A DNA stretch of 64,000 nt from Rhizobium rosettiformans (GCF_016806065.1 NZ_CP032405.1:3624001-3688000), one strand, 5' to 3'; counted from the stretch's first letter, positions 8,464-17,488 are shown. Notes: generated by a model from the sequence alone, not told the origin. Program-made: numbers and translations.

Positions 8464-8492
8464 AATGGCGTCCCACGGGACGCCATTTTCGA
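8464..8492 (+). terminator. Rho-independent terminator after cspA
   Basis: Arms aatggcgtcc (8464-8473) and ggacgccatt (8478-8487) with a cacg loop, followed by a short T-rich tail. Confidence 0.7.
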
Positions 8493-8529
8493 TTTCAGAC
8501 CAAGATTTGCCGAAACGCCGCGCTAGAGA

Positions 8530-9597
8530 TTATTCCGCAGCGGCAGAGGTGCCGGACGCGCCCTGTGTCTTCGGCCCGCCCGCAATATCGACCGCCGCAA
8601 AGGCCTTGGCGATCAGCTCCGGCGAGACACCCGGCTTCGTCGCCTCCGACGACAGGATCTGCCGGTAACGCCGGGCCCCCGCATAGCCCTGGAACAGCCC
8701 GACCATATGCCGCGTGACATGGTTGAGCCGCCCGCCGGATGCGATCACCCGCTCCGCATAACCGATCATCACATCACGCACCCGATCCCAATCAACCGAA
8801 ACGGCCGGCTCGCCATAGATGCGGGCATCGACCTCGGTCAGCAGCGTCGCATTGTGATAACTTGCCCGGCCGAGCATCACGCCATCCATGACCGCGAGGT
8901 GCTGAACGGCCTGGTCAAGATCGGTGATCCCGCCATTGATGCCGAGGAAAACGCCAGGGTTTTCCCGCTTCATCCGGTAAACCAGCTCGTAATCGAGCGG
9001 CGGGATCTCCCGGTTCTCCTTCGGCGACAAGCCCTTCAGCCAGGCCTTGCGGCCATGGATCCAGGTCGCATCCGCCCCCGCTCCGATCATCCGGGCCAGA
9101 AAATCGGGAAGCACGTCGGCCGGCTCCTGCTCGTCCACCCCGATCCGGCACTTGACGGTCACCGGCACCGTCGCCACCTTTTTCATGGCCGCGACATAGG
9201 CTTCGACCACCTCGGGCGTCTGCATGAGACAAGCCCCGAAGGTCCCCGACTGCACCCGGTCCGACGGGCATCCGACATTCAGATTGATCTCGTCATAGCC
9301 GTAATCGGCGGCAATCTGCACCGCCTCGACCAGCTTTGCCGGATCCGACCCGCCAAGCTGCAGCGCCACCGGATGCTCTTGACCGTTGAACGACAAGAGC
9401 TTCTCCCGCGGCCCATGGATGATCGCGTCAGCCACCACCATCTCGGTATAGAGCAGCGCCTGGGCCGACAGCTGCCGGTGGAAGAACCGACAATGCCGAT
9501 CCGTCCAGTCGATCATCGGGGCAACCGCAAACACCGCCCGCCCATAGGGGGCGGGACCGGGAATGGCGCGGGTGAAAAAGGCAGGTTCTGTCGTCAT
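8530..9597 (-). CDS. dusA: tRNA-dihydrouridine synthase A
   Basis: 355 aa FMN enzyme that reduces uridine to dihydrouridine in the D-loop of tRNAs. The TIM-barrel start APMIDWTDRHCRFFHR is typical of the DusA subgroup. The catalytic Cys lies in NLNVGCPSDRVQSG. The phosphate-binding GINGGI and HGRKAWLKGLSPKENR, a DusA-specific stretch, are also present. Length and order fit the family. It is convergent with cspA and separated from it by a terminator. Confidence 0.95.
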   Translation of the reverse strand: MTTEPAFFTRAIPGPAPYGRAVFAVAPMIDWTDRHCRFFHRQLSAQALLYTEMVVADAIIHGPREKLLSFNGQEHPVALQLGGSDPAKLVEAVQIAADYGYDEINLNVGCPSDRVQSGTFGACLMQTPEVVEAYVAAMKKVATVPVTVKCRIGVDEQEPADVLPDFLARMIGAGADATWIHGRKAWLKGLSPKENREIPPLDYELVYRMKRENPGVFLGINGGITDLDQAVQHLAVMDGVMLGRASYHNATLLTEVDARIYGEPAVSVDWDRVRDVMIGYAERVIASGGRLNHVTRHMVGLFQGYAGARRYRQILSSEATKPGVSPELIAKAFAAVDIAGGPKTQGASGTSAAAE

Positions 9598-9678
9598 GGC
9601 CGCGCCAATAGCATGCTTTGCAGCAGAAGGACACTCAAGGAAAAAGCGCGTGAGAGCCGTTAGGCCAGTCGGCCAAGC

Positions 9679-10116
9679 TCAGAGCAGCCCGAGTTCCGCG
9701 AGTTCCCGCTTCAGATCGTCAGGCATGTCCTCGATATTCGCGCCAGAGGCTGACAGGTCGCGGGGCGCCGCCTCCGCTTCCAGATAGCGCCAGCCCTGGA
9801 ACGGACGGCGCGGCGCCGGTGCCACCTCGATGACCTCGGGGCCGAGGACCAGCTCACAACGCGTAATCCCGTCGCCGCCGGTGAAGGTCTTGATATCGAG
9901 GAGCTTCTGCCGCGCGGACAGTTGCCCCTTGATGATCCAGTAGAGCGATCCGCCATCGAGCAGTTCCTCCATCCGCTTCGGCACCATGCGGGTGACATGC
10001 GAAGAATGCGGCTCCAGGCCCGCCGCAACCGCGACGAGACAGCGTTCGGCGACCCAGTCGCGCAGATCATCGATGGAGTCGGCTCCGACGCAGAGCTTGA
10101 GGAGATGCAGTGCCAT
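9679..10116 (-). CDS. DUF1489 family protein
   Basis: 145 aa from the ATG at 10116 (MALHLLKLCVGADSIDDL). I chose it over an ATG eight codons upstream because family members begin this way and a good -10 element lies over that upstream codon. DUF1489 is an alphaproteobacterial family of unknown function. Conserved features here are HVTRMVPKR, then LYWIIKGQLSARQ, then RRPFQGWRYLE. There is no signal peptide. The promoter sits so close that the mRNA may be leaderless. The gene is in line with, but separate from, dusA. Confidence 0.85.
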   Translation of the reverse strand: MALHLLKLCVGADSIDDLRDWVAERCLVAVAAGLEPHSSHVTRMVPKRMEELLDGGSLYWIIKGQLSARQKLLDIKTFTGGDGITRCELVLGPEVIEVAPAPRRPFQGWRYLEAEAAPRDLSASGANIEDMPDDLKRELAELGLL

Positions 10117-10123
10117 GACATCC

Positions 10124-10151
10124 GAGATAGACAGTCCCACTGGCGGGTCAA
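10124..10151 (-). promoter_or_regulatory. Sigma-70-type promoter for the DUF1489 gene
   Basis: On the minus strand TTGACC (10151-10146) is followed after 16 bases by TATCTC (10129-10124). The predicted start falls within a few bases of the ATG at 10116, which lacks a Shine-Dalgarno sequence. Confidence 0.45.
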
Positions 10152-10542
10152 GGGCCCGCGTGTCGCAGGGGTGATGTACTCAACAGTTTCGGTGGAGTGG
10201 GGGCCGAAGGGAGAATGTCTCACATGCTGTTGAGAATGAAACCCTGGTAACCAGCACGGATTTGGATCTGGAGTACGATCTCGATTGCTCCTCGGACCGA
10301 TCTCCAGTTCCTTTACGCAACGCCGGATTGGAGCATTGCCACTTCATTTATTTGGCCTCCCAAACGGATGCAACCTTGCAGTACAACACAACTATGCCAA
10401 AAACCACCAAAGCATAATCCAAGGCCACCCTGCAATTCACGCAGTCTTTGAAAATTCTCTTATCAATGAAATGATTCATTTTGCTTATTAAGACAAATAT
10501 TGCGTGCATTACTGCATCCCGAATAAAATGCGCATTCGCCCA
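10152..10542. other. Intergenic region, no gene seen
   Basis: About 390 bases between the DUF1489 promoter and the end of sdaA. The right half is AT-rich (around 10440-10540). The only plus-strand frames are short and lack ribosome binding sites or family features. Confidence 0.4.
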
Positions 10543-11943
10543 TCAACACTCCACGACATTGACCGCCAACCCACCGAGCGAAGTTTCCTTGTATTTCTCG
10601 CTCATGTCATTGCCGGTCTGGCGCATGGTTTCGATACAGGCGTCGAGCGGCACGAAATGCTGGCCGTCGCCTTTCAGCGCCAGTGAAGCGGCGGTGACGG
10701 CCTTGACGGCGCCAAGGGCGTTGCGCTCGATGCAGGGCACCTGGACGAGACCGGCGACGGGATCGCAGGTCATGCCGAGATGGTGTTCGAGCGCAATTTC
10801 GGCAGCGTTTTCAATCTGCTCAGGCGTGCCGCCCATGACGGCGGCGAGGCCGGCGGCGGCCATGGCGGAGGCCGAGCCGACTTCGCCCTGACAGCCGACT
10901 TCGGCACCCGAGATCGATGCATTGTGCTTGATGATCCCGCCAATGGCAGCGGCTGTGAGAAGATAGTCGCGGATGCCTTGCTGGTCGGCATCGGGGTGGA
11001 AATGCAGGTAGTAGCGGATGGTTGCAGGAACGACGCCGGCTGCCCCATTGGTCGGCGAGGTCACGACACGGCCGCCGGCGGCATTTTCCTCGTTGACGGC
11101 CATGGCATAGACGGAGAGCCAGTCATTGGCGAGAACCGGATTGAGACGGTTGGAGCGCCATTCTTCCTGCAGCTGGTCATGAATCGACTTGGCCCGTCGG
11201 CGCACCTTCAAGCCACCTGGCAGCTGGCCTTCCTGGCGAAGACCACGATCGATGCAGCTGGACATCGCCTCCCAGAGCCTGTCGAGCCCGGCATCAAGAT
11301 CTTCGCGCGAGCGGACAGCTTCCTCGTTTGCCCGCTTCATCTGGGCAATCGACAGCCCCGATGACGCGGCCATGGCGAGCATCTCCTTCGCAGAGGCAAA
11401 GGGATAAGGCACCTTCTGGCTGGAGGCCTGCTTCTTCTGCTTCTGCATGGCGAGAAGCTCGGTATCGGTGACGACGAAACCGCCGCCGATGGAGTAGTAG
11501 ATCTGGGTGAGCAACACCCGGCCGTCCTTGTCGAGAGCCGACAGCCGCATGCCGTTGGCATGGCCCGTAAGCGGCGTCTTCTTGTCATAGACAAGATTAT
11601 CCTTCGGCTGGAAGAAATAGGCCGGATGACCGGGAGGGGTGACGCGGCCCGTACGCTCGACCTCGGCGATGATCGCCTCCATGCGATCCGGATCGACGCT
11701 GTCAGGCGCCTCCCCCATCAGACCGATGATCACGGCATTGCCGGTGCCATGCCCGATGCCGGTATAGGCGAGCGAACCATGCAGGCTGGCCTTGAGCGCT
11801 GCCACATGCGCGCCGACCGGGCGCGGCCATTGGTCGGAGAGAATGAGGTCGAGGAACCGGTTGGCCGCCGTCATTGGACCCATGGTGTGGGAACTCGAGG
11901 GGCCGACGCCGATCTTGAACACATCGAAAACCGAAAGAAACAT
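10543..11943 (-). CDS. sdaA: L-serine ammonia-lyase (iron-sulfur, single chain)
   Basis: 466 aa from the ATG at 11943, which has a GAGGAG ribosome binding site; the 43 codons upstream in frame lack family similarity. It converts L-serine to pyruvate and ammonia using a 4Fe-4S cluster. The beta-type domain begins [20 protein letters not shown], and the alpha-type domain contains [20 protein letters not shown] and [18 protein letters not shown] with the cluster cysteines. Length fits the fused bacterial type. Monocistronic by position. Confidence 0.95.
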   Translation of the reverse strand: MFLSVFDVFKIGVGPSSSHTMGPMTAANRFLDLILSDQWPRPVGAHVAALKASLHGSLAYTGIGHGTGNAVIIGLMGEAPDSVDPDRMEAIIAEVERTGRVTPPGHPAYFFQPKDNLVYDKKTPLTGHANGMRLSALDKDGRVLLTQIYYSIGGGFVVTDTELLAMQKQKKQASSQKVPYPFASAKEMLAMAASSGLSIAQMKRANEEAVRSREDLDAGLDRLWEAMSSCIDRGLRQEGQLPGGLKVRRRAKSIHDQLQEEWRSNRLNPVLANDWLSVYAMAVNEENAAGGRVVTSPTNGAAGVVPATIRYYLHFHPDADQQGIRDYLLTAAAIGGIIKHNASISGAEVGCQGEVGSASAMAAAGLAAVMGGTPEQIENAAEIALEHHLGMTCDPVAGLVQVPCIERNALGAVKAVTAASLALKGDGQHFVPLDACIETMRQTGNDMSEKYKETSLGGLAVNVVEC

Positions 11944-12063
11944 GGGGCTCCTCGCATGCGGGACTGAAAGCACAAAGGCTAGAGCATCGCGTAACACGAA
12001 TGCTCCTTGCAATCGACATCGGCTTTCACCGCCGCGACATGACCAGAGATGGGATCGGAACTG

Positions 12064-12103
12064 CAAAAACACAAACAGCGCGGCCGTGAGGACCGCGCTG
12101 TTT
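12064..12103 (-). terminator. Rho-independent terminator (minus strand)
   Basis: Perfect 11-bp arms aaacagcgcgg (12073-12083) and ccgcgctgttt (12093-12103). On the minus strand they are followed by GTGTTTTTG. It lies 22 bases after the stop of the small gene at 12126, which supports transcription of that gene. Confidence 0.75.
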
Positions 12104-12125
12104 GATCAATCGACTGTGTCGGGTG

Positions 12126-12227
12126 TCAGATCGAACCAAAAAGATAAGCCAGGCACATGAAGCCGGCGAAACCCATCAAGGCACGAAATGTGACACCCCA
12201 GCACGACTTATGGAAACTACCTTCCAT
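12126..12227 (-). CDS. Small single-span membrane protein (33 aa)
   Basis: Reads MEGSFHKSCW, then a hydrophobic segment from about residue 12 (VTFRALMGFAGFMCLAYLF). GGAG sits five bases before the ATG, and a strong terminator follows the stop. The size and single transmembrane helix fit a bacterial small membrane protein. The function is unknown and I do not recognise a family. An ATG 45 codons upstream gives a longer frame but no extra support. Confidence 0.45.
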   Translation of the reverse strand: MEGSFHKSCWGVTFRALMGFAGFMCLAYLFGSI

Positions 12228-12540
12228 GAAAACTCCGAGTGAGATCACATTCACAGGGAAAGCCGTCCCCCGACCGCTTTCTGACGCCTGATCTATTAAA
12301 ATCGGAGCGGGTTCGCAACTGCAAAAATGGCAAAAGGAAGGCTCTTTATGGGAGGCAGGCATGCGCAGCTTGCATGGATGATCGAAAAATCAATGAGATA
12401 GCGGACAGACTCTGGCTATCGAGCCGCGCGACCCCTGCCCCAATTTGGGCCAATATCTTTCAGTTGGTTAATTTCCGTTGTGGATGAACCGATCGGCGGG
12501 ATAATGCGCCAACCGAACTTGCCCCTGGGATTCGCTCGAT
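12228..12540. other. Intergenic region upstream of DUF599 gene
   Basis: About 310 bases containing the presumed divergent promoters of the small membrane gene (minus) and the DUF599 gene (plus). Nothing else is recognisable. Confidence 0.35.
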
Positions 12541-13233
12541 ATGACAGTTGTCGACTACTGCGCCATGGCGCTTTTCCTGCTGCTCTGGCTCGCCTATGCC
12601 CGCATCACCGGCGACCAGCAGATCCTGTCGAGAACGAGCCTCACCAAGGCGATGGCCGAGCGACGGCGCGAATGGATCCTGAACTCGATGACGCGCGATC
12701 TGAAGATGATCGACACGCAGATCATGGGCGGATTGCAGAACGGAACAGCCTTCTTTGCCTCTACGACGATCTTCGCAATCGGTGGCTGCTTCGCACTTCT
12801 TGGTGCGACCGAGCAGGTCGATGCCATCTTGAAGGACATTCCCTACATCGTGCAGGGCGGGCGGGCGACCTTCGAGCTGAAAGTCTGTGGCCTGATCGCG
12901 CTGTTTGCCTATTCCTTCTTCAAGTTTGGCTGGTCCTATCGCCTGTTCAACTACTGCACCATTCTCTTCGGTGCGATCCCGATGGCGGACGAGGCGGCGA
13001 GGGATCCGGAACGGGCGATGCAGGCGGCCGAGCGGACGATCCGCATGAACATCATCGCGGCAAGCCATTTCAACATGGGCCTTCGGGCGATCTTCTACTC
13101 GATCGGCTATCTCGGCTGGTTCGTCAGCCCCTGGGTCTTCATGATCGCCACGGTTCTCGTCTTCATCGTGCTGTTGCGCCGGCAGTTTTTCTCCGAAGCA
13201 CGCCTTGCCCTGCTCAACGCGAGCGATAGGTGA
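12541..13233 (+). CDS. DUF599 family membrane protein
   Basis: 230 aa. Hydrophobic segments occur at the N-terminus (YCAMALFLLLWLAY), then FFASTTIFAIGGCFALLG, ELKVCGLIALFAYSFFKFGW and a C-terminal pair around GYLGWFVSPWVF. The motif MIDTQIMGGLQNGTAFFAST and the later SYRLFNYC are characteristic of DUF599, an inner-membrane family of unknown function common in proteobacteria. The ATG at 12541 lacks a strong ribosome binding site. It probably stands alone. Confidence 0.85.
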   Translation: MTVVDYCAMALFLLLWLAYARITGDQQILSRTSLTKAMAERRREWILNSMTRDLKMIDTQIMGGLQNGTAFFASTTIFAIGGCFALLGATEQVDAILKDIPYIVQGGRATFELKVCGLIALFAYSFFKFGWSYRLFNYCTILFGAIPMADEAARDPERAMQAAERTIRMNIIAASHFNMGLRAIFYSIGYLGWFVSPWVFMIATVLVFIVLLRRQFFSEARLALLNASDR

Positions 13234-13304
13234 CGGCAGGACATCAGCGGCCGAGGCCTTGAATTCGCCGTCTTTGATGCCGACCCCGCCGAAGCGTAAC
13301 GGCG

Positions 13305-14318
13305 ATGGCGAGGTCCTTCGTCGAAGAGCTTAAGGAAGAGAAAGTGGCAGATCCGACCGAGCCCCGAACCGTTGCAACCCGACCGCGCCTTTTGGCGCTC
13401 GATGCGGCGCGCGGTCTCGCCCTGATCGCCATGGCGACCTATCACTTCAGCTGGGACCTGGAATTCTTCGGCTACCTTGCACCGGGAACATCAACCCAGG
13501 GCTTCCTGCGTCTTTATGCCCGCATGATTGCCTCGAGCTTTCTGTTCCTCGCGGGCTTCAGCCTCGTTCTGGCGCATTATCCGAAGCTCAGGCTCGAGCC
13601 CTTCCTGCGGCGCCTCGGCGTGATCGTCGCTGCAGCGGTCGCGATTTCGGTTGCCACCTACTGGTTCACGCCTGATAGCTGGATCTTTTTCGGCATCCTG
13701 CATGCCATCGCTCTTTCGAGCCTCATTGGTCTCCTATTCCTTAAAGTGCCGCCGCTCGTGACACTGCTTGCGGCTGCGGTAGCGTTCATTCTGCCCGAAT
13801 TTCTACGCTCTTCGGCCTTCGATTCGGCCTGGTTCTGGTTCCTCGGCATTTCGGAAACCCTGCCCCGGTCCAATGACTATGTGCCGCTCCTGCCCTGGAT
13901 CGGTGCATTGCTGACCGGCATTGCCGCATCACGGTTTCTCGTTGACGGCAATCGTCTCGGCTGGATCGACCGGCTGCCGGCGGGTCCGAGATGGCTGCGC
14001 TGGGGCGGACGCCACTCGCTGACCGTCTATCTGCTGCACCAACCGGTGCTAATCGCCGGTCTCTATCTGGCGAGCTTCATTATCCCGGCGCCCGCCATGG
14101 ACCCGGTCGCATCCTATATCGGAAGCTGCGAGGCGAGCTGTGCGCAGCAGGGCAACGATGCGGGTCTTTGCGAGCGCTTCTGCAGCTGCACGCTGGAACG
14201 CTTGCAGGCAGAAAATCTGCTTGAGCCCCTCCAGTCTGGCGCAAACTTGGACGAGCAGGATGCTCGCATCCAGACGCTGGCCGAGGAATGCACCATCAGG
14301 AGTCAGCCAGCGCCGTAA
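13305..14318 (+). CDS. DUF1624 / heparan-alpha-glucosaminide acetyltransferase-like membrane protein
   Basis: 337 aa. The motif RLLALDAARGLALIAMATYHFSWD marks the HGSNAT-catalytic-like family (DUF1624), membrane proteins thought to transfer acyl groups to sugars. Seven or more membrane segments follow, ending in a GGRHSLTVYLLHQPVLI segment typical of acyltransferase-3-like proteins. An alternative GTG start at 13344 has a better ribosome binding site (aaggaagag). The C-terminal tail carries five closely spaced cysteines (C-x3-C-x8-C-x3-C-x-C, near 14128-14190), which I do not associate with the family. It is followed 14 bases later by the ICMT-like gene, probably an operon. Confidence 0.82.
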   Translation: MARSFVEELKEEKVADPTEPRTVATRPRLLALDAARGLALIAMATYHFSWDLEFFGYLAPGTSTQGFLRLYARMIASSFLFLAGFSLVLAHYPKLRLEPFLRRLGVIVAAAVAISVATYWFTPDSWIFFGILHAIALSSLIGLLFLKVPPLVTLLAAAVAFILPEFLRSSAFDSAWFWFLGISETLPRSNDYVPLLPWIGALLTGIAASRFLVDGNRLGWIDRLPAGPRWLRWGGRHSLTVYLLHQPVLIAGLYLASFIIPAPAMDPVASYIGSCEASCAQQGNDAGLCERFCSCTLERLQAENLLEPLQSGANLDEQDARIQTLAEECTIRSQPAP

Positions 14319-14332
14319 GGGGGAATTCTCCA

Positions 14333-14809
14333 ATGAATGCCTACCGCGCGAAGCCTCTGCGATATCCCTGGCCGCCCGTGCTTTATCTGGCGGGCATCAT
14401 CGCCGCCATCATGGCCGGCAGGTTGGCGGCCCTGGGGCCGATCCCCTCGCCGCTTCCCTATCTTCTGCCGTCGATCGGCTTCAGCATTGGCCTCTTGGCC
14501 GTTACCCTCGACATCTGGGCCGTGCGAACCCTGATGGAGCGACTGACGCCGGTGTTCGACACGGGCTGTGCGCGCCATCTCGTAACCTGCGGACCGTTTC
14601 GCTTCAGCCGCAATCCGATCTATCTGGCTTATACGCTATTCACGGTCGCGCTCGGCTTCATCACCGGCAATGTCTGGTTCTTTGTCGCAGCCACCACGGC
14701 GCTCATCGTCACACGGCTGCTCGCCATACCGAACGAAGAGCGTCATCTCGAAGCCCGCTTCGGCTTCGACTATGAAAGCTACCGCAAGCGGACGCGGCGC
14801 TGGATCTGA
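14333..14809 (+). CDS. Isoprenylcysteine carboxylmethyltransferase-like membrane methyltransferase
   Basis: 158 aa from the ATG at 14333 after agggggaa. Three to four transmembrane helices precede the signature GPFRFSRNPIYLAYTLF and the closing NEERHLEARFGFDYESYRKR. This is the pattern of bacterial ICMT/PEMT-like S-adenosylmethionine-dependent membrane methyltransferases. The substrate in bacteria is generally unknown. It follows the DUF1624 gene closely and is probably co-transcribed with it. Confidence 0.85.
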   Translation: MNAYRAKPLRYPWPPVLYLAGIIAAIMAGRLAALGPIPSPLPYLLPSIGFSIGLLAVTLDIWAVRTLMERLTPVFDTGCARHLVTCGPFRFSRNPIYLAYTLFTVALGFITGNVWFFVAATTALIVTRLLAIPNEERHLEARFGFDYESYRKRTRRWI

Positions 14810-14833
14810 TTCGGGAAGGTTTTCAGCTGGGTT

Positions 14834-15226
14834 TCAGGTCCCGACGCCGATTTCCACCAGACGGGTGAGACAGGCCTCCTCGGCCTGATCGAGTTCCGAG
14901 AGCGTCTCATCGATATCGCGGCGCTTTTGGCGAAGCTCGTCGCGCTTCTCGTCTATCTTCTTCATCATCAGCTTGAGCTGACCGATTTCGCCCGGCGGCT
15001 CCTTGTAGACATGAACGATTTCGCGGATTTCGGCGATCGTGAAGCCAATACGGCGACCGCGCAAAATCTCCTGCAGGAAGCGACGGTCAGCGGCACGGTA
15101 GAGGCGGGTCCGGCCACGGCGTTCCGGATGCAGCAGGCCCTCGTCCTCGTAGAAACGCAGGGTGCGCGTCGACACACCGAATTCACGCGTGAGCTCTGTT
15201 ATGCTATAGTATTTCTTCACGGCCAT
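14834..15226 (-). CDS. MerR family transcriptional regulator
   Basis: 130 aa. The winged helix-turn-helix is at the N-terminus (YSITELTREFGVSTRTLRFY, then RRGRTRLYRAADRR and ILRGRRIGFTIAEIREI). A dimerisation coiled coil follows (about residues 85-120). No metal-binding cysteine arrangement is visible; the single Cys near the end is isolated. The sequence resembles the LiuR type, which controls branched-chain amino acid or acyl-CoA catabolism, but no such target genes adjoin it. A palindrome inside its own promoter suggests autoregulation. Confidence 0.85.
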   Translation of the reverse strand: MAVKKYYSITELTREFGVSTRTLRFYEDEGLLHPERRGRTRLYRAADRRFLQEILRGRRIGFTIAEIREIVHVYKEPPGEIGQLKLMMKKIDEKRDELRQKRRDIDETLSELDQAEEACLTRLVEIGVGT

Positions 15227-15246
15227 CCGATCCTGTAGGGATGTCC

Positions 15247-15274
15247 ATGATATTGACTTTTACGTACAAGTCAA
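15247..15274 (-). promoter_or_regulatory. Promoter with embedded palindrome, likely MerR-regulator operator
   Basis: On the minus strand TTGACT (15274-15269) and TATCAT (15252-15247) are 16 bases apart. The spacer and -35 overlap a perfect inverted repeat with arms ttgactt (15253-15259) and aagtcaa (15268-15274). A dyad within the -35/-10 interval is the usual place for MerR-family binding. Confidence 0.55.
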
Positions 15275-15334
15275 TTTTTCGGCATTGCCTGGATCGCCTC
15301 TTGCGAGATCAGCTCATCTTGCCTGTGTCACCGG

Positions 15335-16747
15335 TCACATGAACCACCAGGTCGCGAGCCCCAGAAAGGCAAAGAAGCCGGTGATATCAGTCACGGTTGT
15401 TACGAAGACCGCCGAGGCGACGGCGGGGTCGGCACCGAAACGATCCAGCGACAGGGGAATGAGGATCCCGGCGATGGCGGCCGCCATCATGTTGATCAGC
15501 ATGGCCGTTGCAATGATCCCGCCGATATTGGGATCCTGAAACCAAAGCCCCGCCACCGCGCCGATCGAGACGCCGAAGATCAGACCGTTGAGCAGTCCGA
15601 CACCCGCCTCTCGGCGCACGACGCGAAAGGCGTTGTGAATGTCGAGATTGCGGGTCGCAAGCGCCCGCACCGTGACTGTCATCGTCTGCGAGCCGGCATT
15701 GCCGCCCATGCCGGCAACGATCGGCATCAGGACGGCAAGCGCGACGATCTGCTCGATCGTCGCCTCGAAGAGCGAAATGACCGAGGCCGCCATGAAGGCG
15801 GTCACCAGATTGACGGCGAGCCACGGCACGCGCGAGCGCGAGGTCTCGGCGATGCTGTCGGACAGTTCTTCGTCGCCGACACCGCCGAGACGCAACAGGT
15901 CTTCTTCTGCCTCTTCCTGGATGACGTCGACCACGTCGTCGATCGTGAGAACGCCGACCAGACGATCGTTCTCGTCGACAACGGCGGCCGACAGAAGGTC
16001 GTATTGTTCGAAAAGCTGGGCCGCCTCTTCCTGGTCCATCTCGGCCGGGATCGGGTGGTTGGTCGCATGCATGATGGTCTCGATCTTCACCTGGCGCTTG
16101 GTGCGCAGGATTGCATCGAGATTGACCGCGCCGAGCAGCTTGAAGGTCGGATCGATGACGAAGATCTGGGTGAAGCTTTCGGGCAGATCCTCCTCGTCGC
16201 GCATGTAGTCGATCGTCTGGCCAACCGTCCAGAACGGCGGCACGGCGACGAATTCGGTCTGCATGCGCCGGCCGGCCGAGCTTTCCGGGTAATCGAGCGC
16301 GCGACGCAGGCGCACCCGTTCGGTGAACGGCAGTTGAGCAAGGATTTCCTCGCGGTCCTCGTCGTCGAGGTCTTCGAGAATGTAGACGGCATCGTCCGAA
16401 TCGAGATCGCCGATGGCCGCAGCAATCTGCTCGTTCGGCATCTGATCGACGATCTGCATGCGGATCGTTTCATCGACCTCGGTCAGCGCCGTCATGTCGA
16501 AGTCGGCGCCGAGCAGCCGGATCATCGACAGACGCTGGTCGGGCTGGATCGCCTCGATCAGGTCGCCGAGTTCCGATTCGTGCAATCGCGCGACGTTTTG
16601 GCGGAGAAACAGCACGTCGCGATCGGCGATCGCCGCCCCGACCATCGTCAGGAAATCGTGACGGACAGACCCTTCGTCGTCATAGATGTCGTCGTGGCTC
16701 TCCTCGGCCGCGGGACGGTTGACAAATTCGTCTTCGTTCTCTGTCAT
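15335..16747 (-). CDS. mgtE: Magnesium transporter MgtE
   Basis: 470 aa inner-membrane Mg2+ channel. The order is the N-domain superhelix (IEAIQPDQRLSMIRLLG), a CBS pair (residues about 180-300, with MHATNHPIPAEMDQEEAAQL and VGVLTIDDVVDVIQEEAEED), then five membrane segments. The pore helix region contains VLMPIVAGMGGNAGSQT, a family hallmark. Length matches well-characterised homologues (about 450 aa). Acidic residues in the N and CBS domains sense cytoplasmic Mg2+ and close the channel. I see no Mg2+ riboswitch upstream. Confidence 0.96.
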   Translation of the reverse strand: MTENEDEFVNRPAAEESHDDIYDDEGSVRHDFLTMVGAAIADRDVLFLRQNVARLHESELGDLIEAIQPDQRLSMIRLLGADFDMTALTEVDETIRMQIVDQMPNEQIAAAIGDLDSDDAVYILEDLDDEDREEILAQLPFTERVRLRRALDYPESSAGRRMQTEFVAVPPFWTVGQTIDYMRDEEDLPESFTQIFVIDPTFKLLGAVNLDAILRTKRQVKIETIMHATNHPIPAEMDQEEAAQLFEQYDLLSAAVVDENDRLVGVLTIDDVVDVIQEEAEEDLLRLGGVGDEELSDSIAETSRSRVPWLAVNLVTAFMAASVISLFEATIEQIVALAVLMPIVAGMGGNAGSQTMTVTVRALATRNLDIHNAFRVVRREAGVGLLNGLIFGVSIGAVAGLWFQDPNIGGIIATAMLINMMAAAIAGILIPLSLDRFGADPAVASAVFVTTVTDITGFFAFLGLATWWFM

Positions 16748-16927
16748 CCCGACCTCTCATACGCGACACCATGCCTCGACGCCCCGGAGAATGGCCGCAA
16801 AAACCCTCAAGTCAACAAGCAGATAGCGGAAATCGGCGGATGTCTGTGCAAAGCGTCGCTGAGCCTGCTAGCGTGGCCGGACCGCCACAGCCGACAACCG
16901 CACCACACCTGAAGACATGAGCCTTTC

Positions 16928-17422
16928 GTGACCCGCCTCGCCATCCGCCGCTATCCCGATCCCGCCCTGAAAACGCCTGCCGAGCCTGTCAGCGACTTCG
17001 GGCCTGAGCTCACCACCCTCGCCGACGATCTCTACGAGACGATGAAGGCAGCGCCCGGTGTCGGCATCACGGCACCCCATTGCGGCATTCTGAAGCGGCT
17101 GACGGTGATCGACCTCCCGGAGATCGGCGGGCGGCGCGATTATGTGAACCCGGAAATCCTCTGGGCCTCCGATGAGATGATGACGCATACCGAAGGCAGC
17201 GTCTCAATGCCCGGAATGACCGACGAGGTGACACGGCCAAAGGCTGTCAGAATCCGCTACCAGACATTGGACGGGGCGGTCGTCGAGGAGGAGATGGCGG
17301 GTTTTGCGGCAATCTGCATGCAGCACGAGATCGACCAGCTCGACGGCATCTTCTGGATCATGAAGCTGTCGCGGCTGAAGCGCGAACGCCTGTTGAAGAA
17401 ATGGGACAAGGCGACGCGCTGA
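16928..17422 (+). CDS. Peptide deformylase-like protein, catalytic motifs degenerate
   Basis: 164 aa with the overall deformylase layout (RRYPDPALKTPAEPV at the N-terminus). All three catalytic motifs are altered. Motif 1 reads GVGITAPH (residues 44-51) where the family has a terminal Gln. Motif 2 reads EGSVS (89-93), with the metal-ligand Cys replaced by Ser. Motif 3 reads HEIDQ (133-137), with the second His replaced by Gln. It probably cannot bind the Fe2+/Zn2+ needed to remove formyl groups, so it may be regulatory or act on something else. A genuine def is not in the window. It stands before the BON gene. Confidence 0.8.
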   Translation: MTRLAIRRYPDPALKTPAEPVSDFGPELTTLADDLYETMKAAPGVGITAPHCGILKRLTVIDLPEIGGRRDYVNPEILWASDEMMTHTEGSVSMPGMTDEVTRPKAVRIRYQTLDGAVVEEEMAGFAAICMQHEIDQLDGIFWIMKLSRLKRERLLKKWDKATR

Positions 17423-17488
17423 CCGCATCGAACAAAGCCAGTGGCCGGGCGTTATCTCCGTCAGACGAGATGAACAAGGAGCCCTCCC

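Noticed and set aside
15635..16912. 425-codon frame opposite mgtE
   Set aside because: Shadow of mgtE; His/Arg/Asp-rich composition typical of antisense frames.
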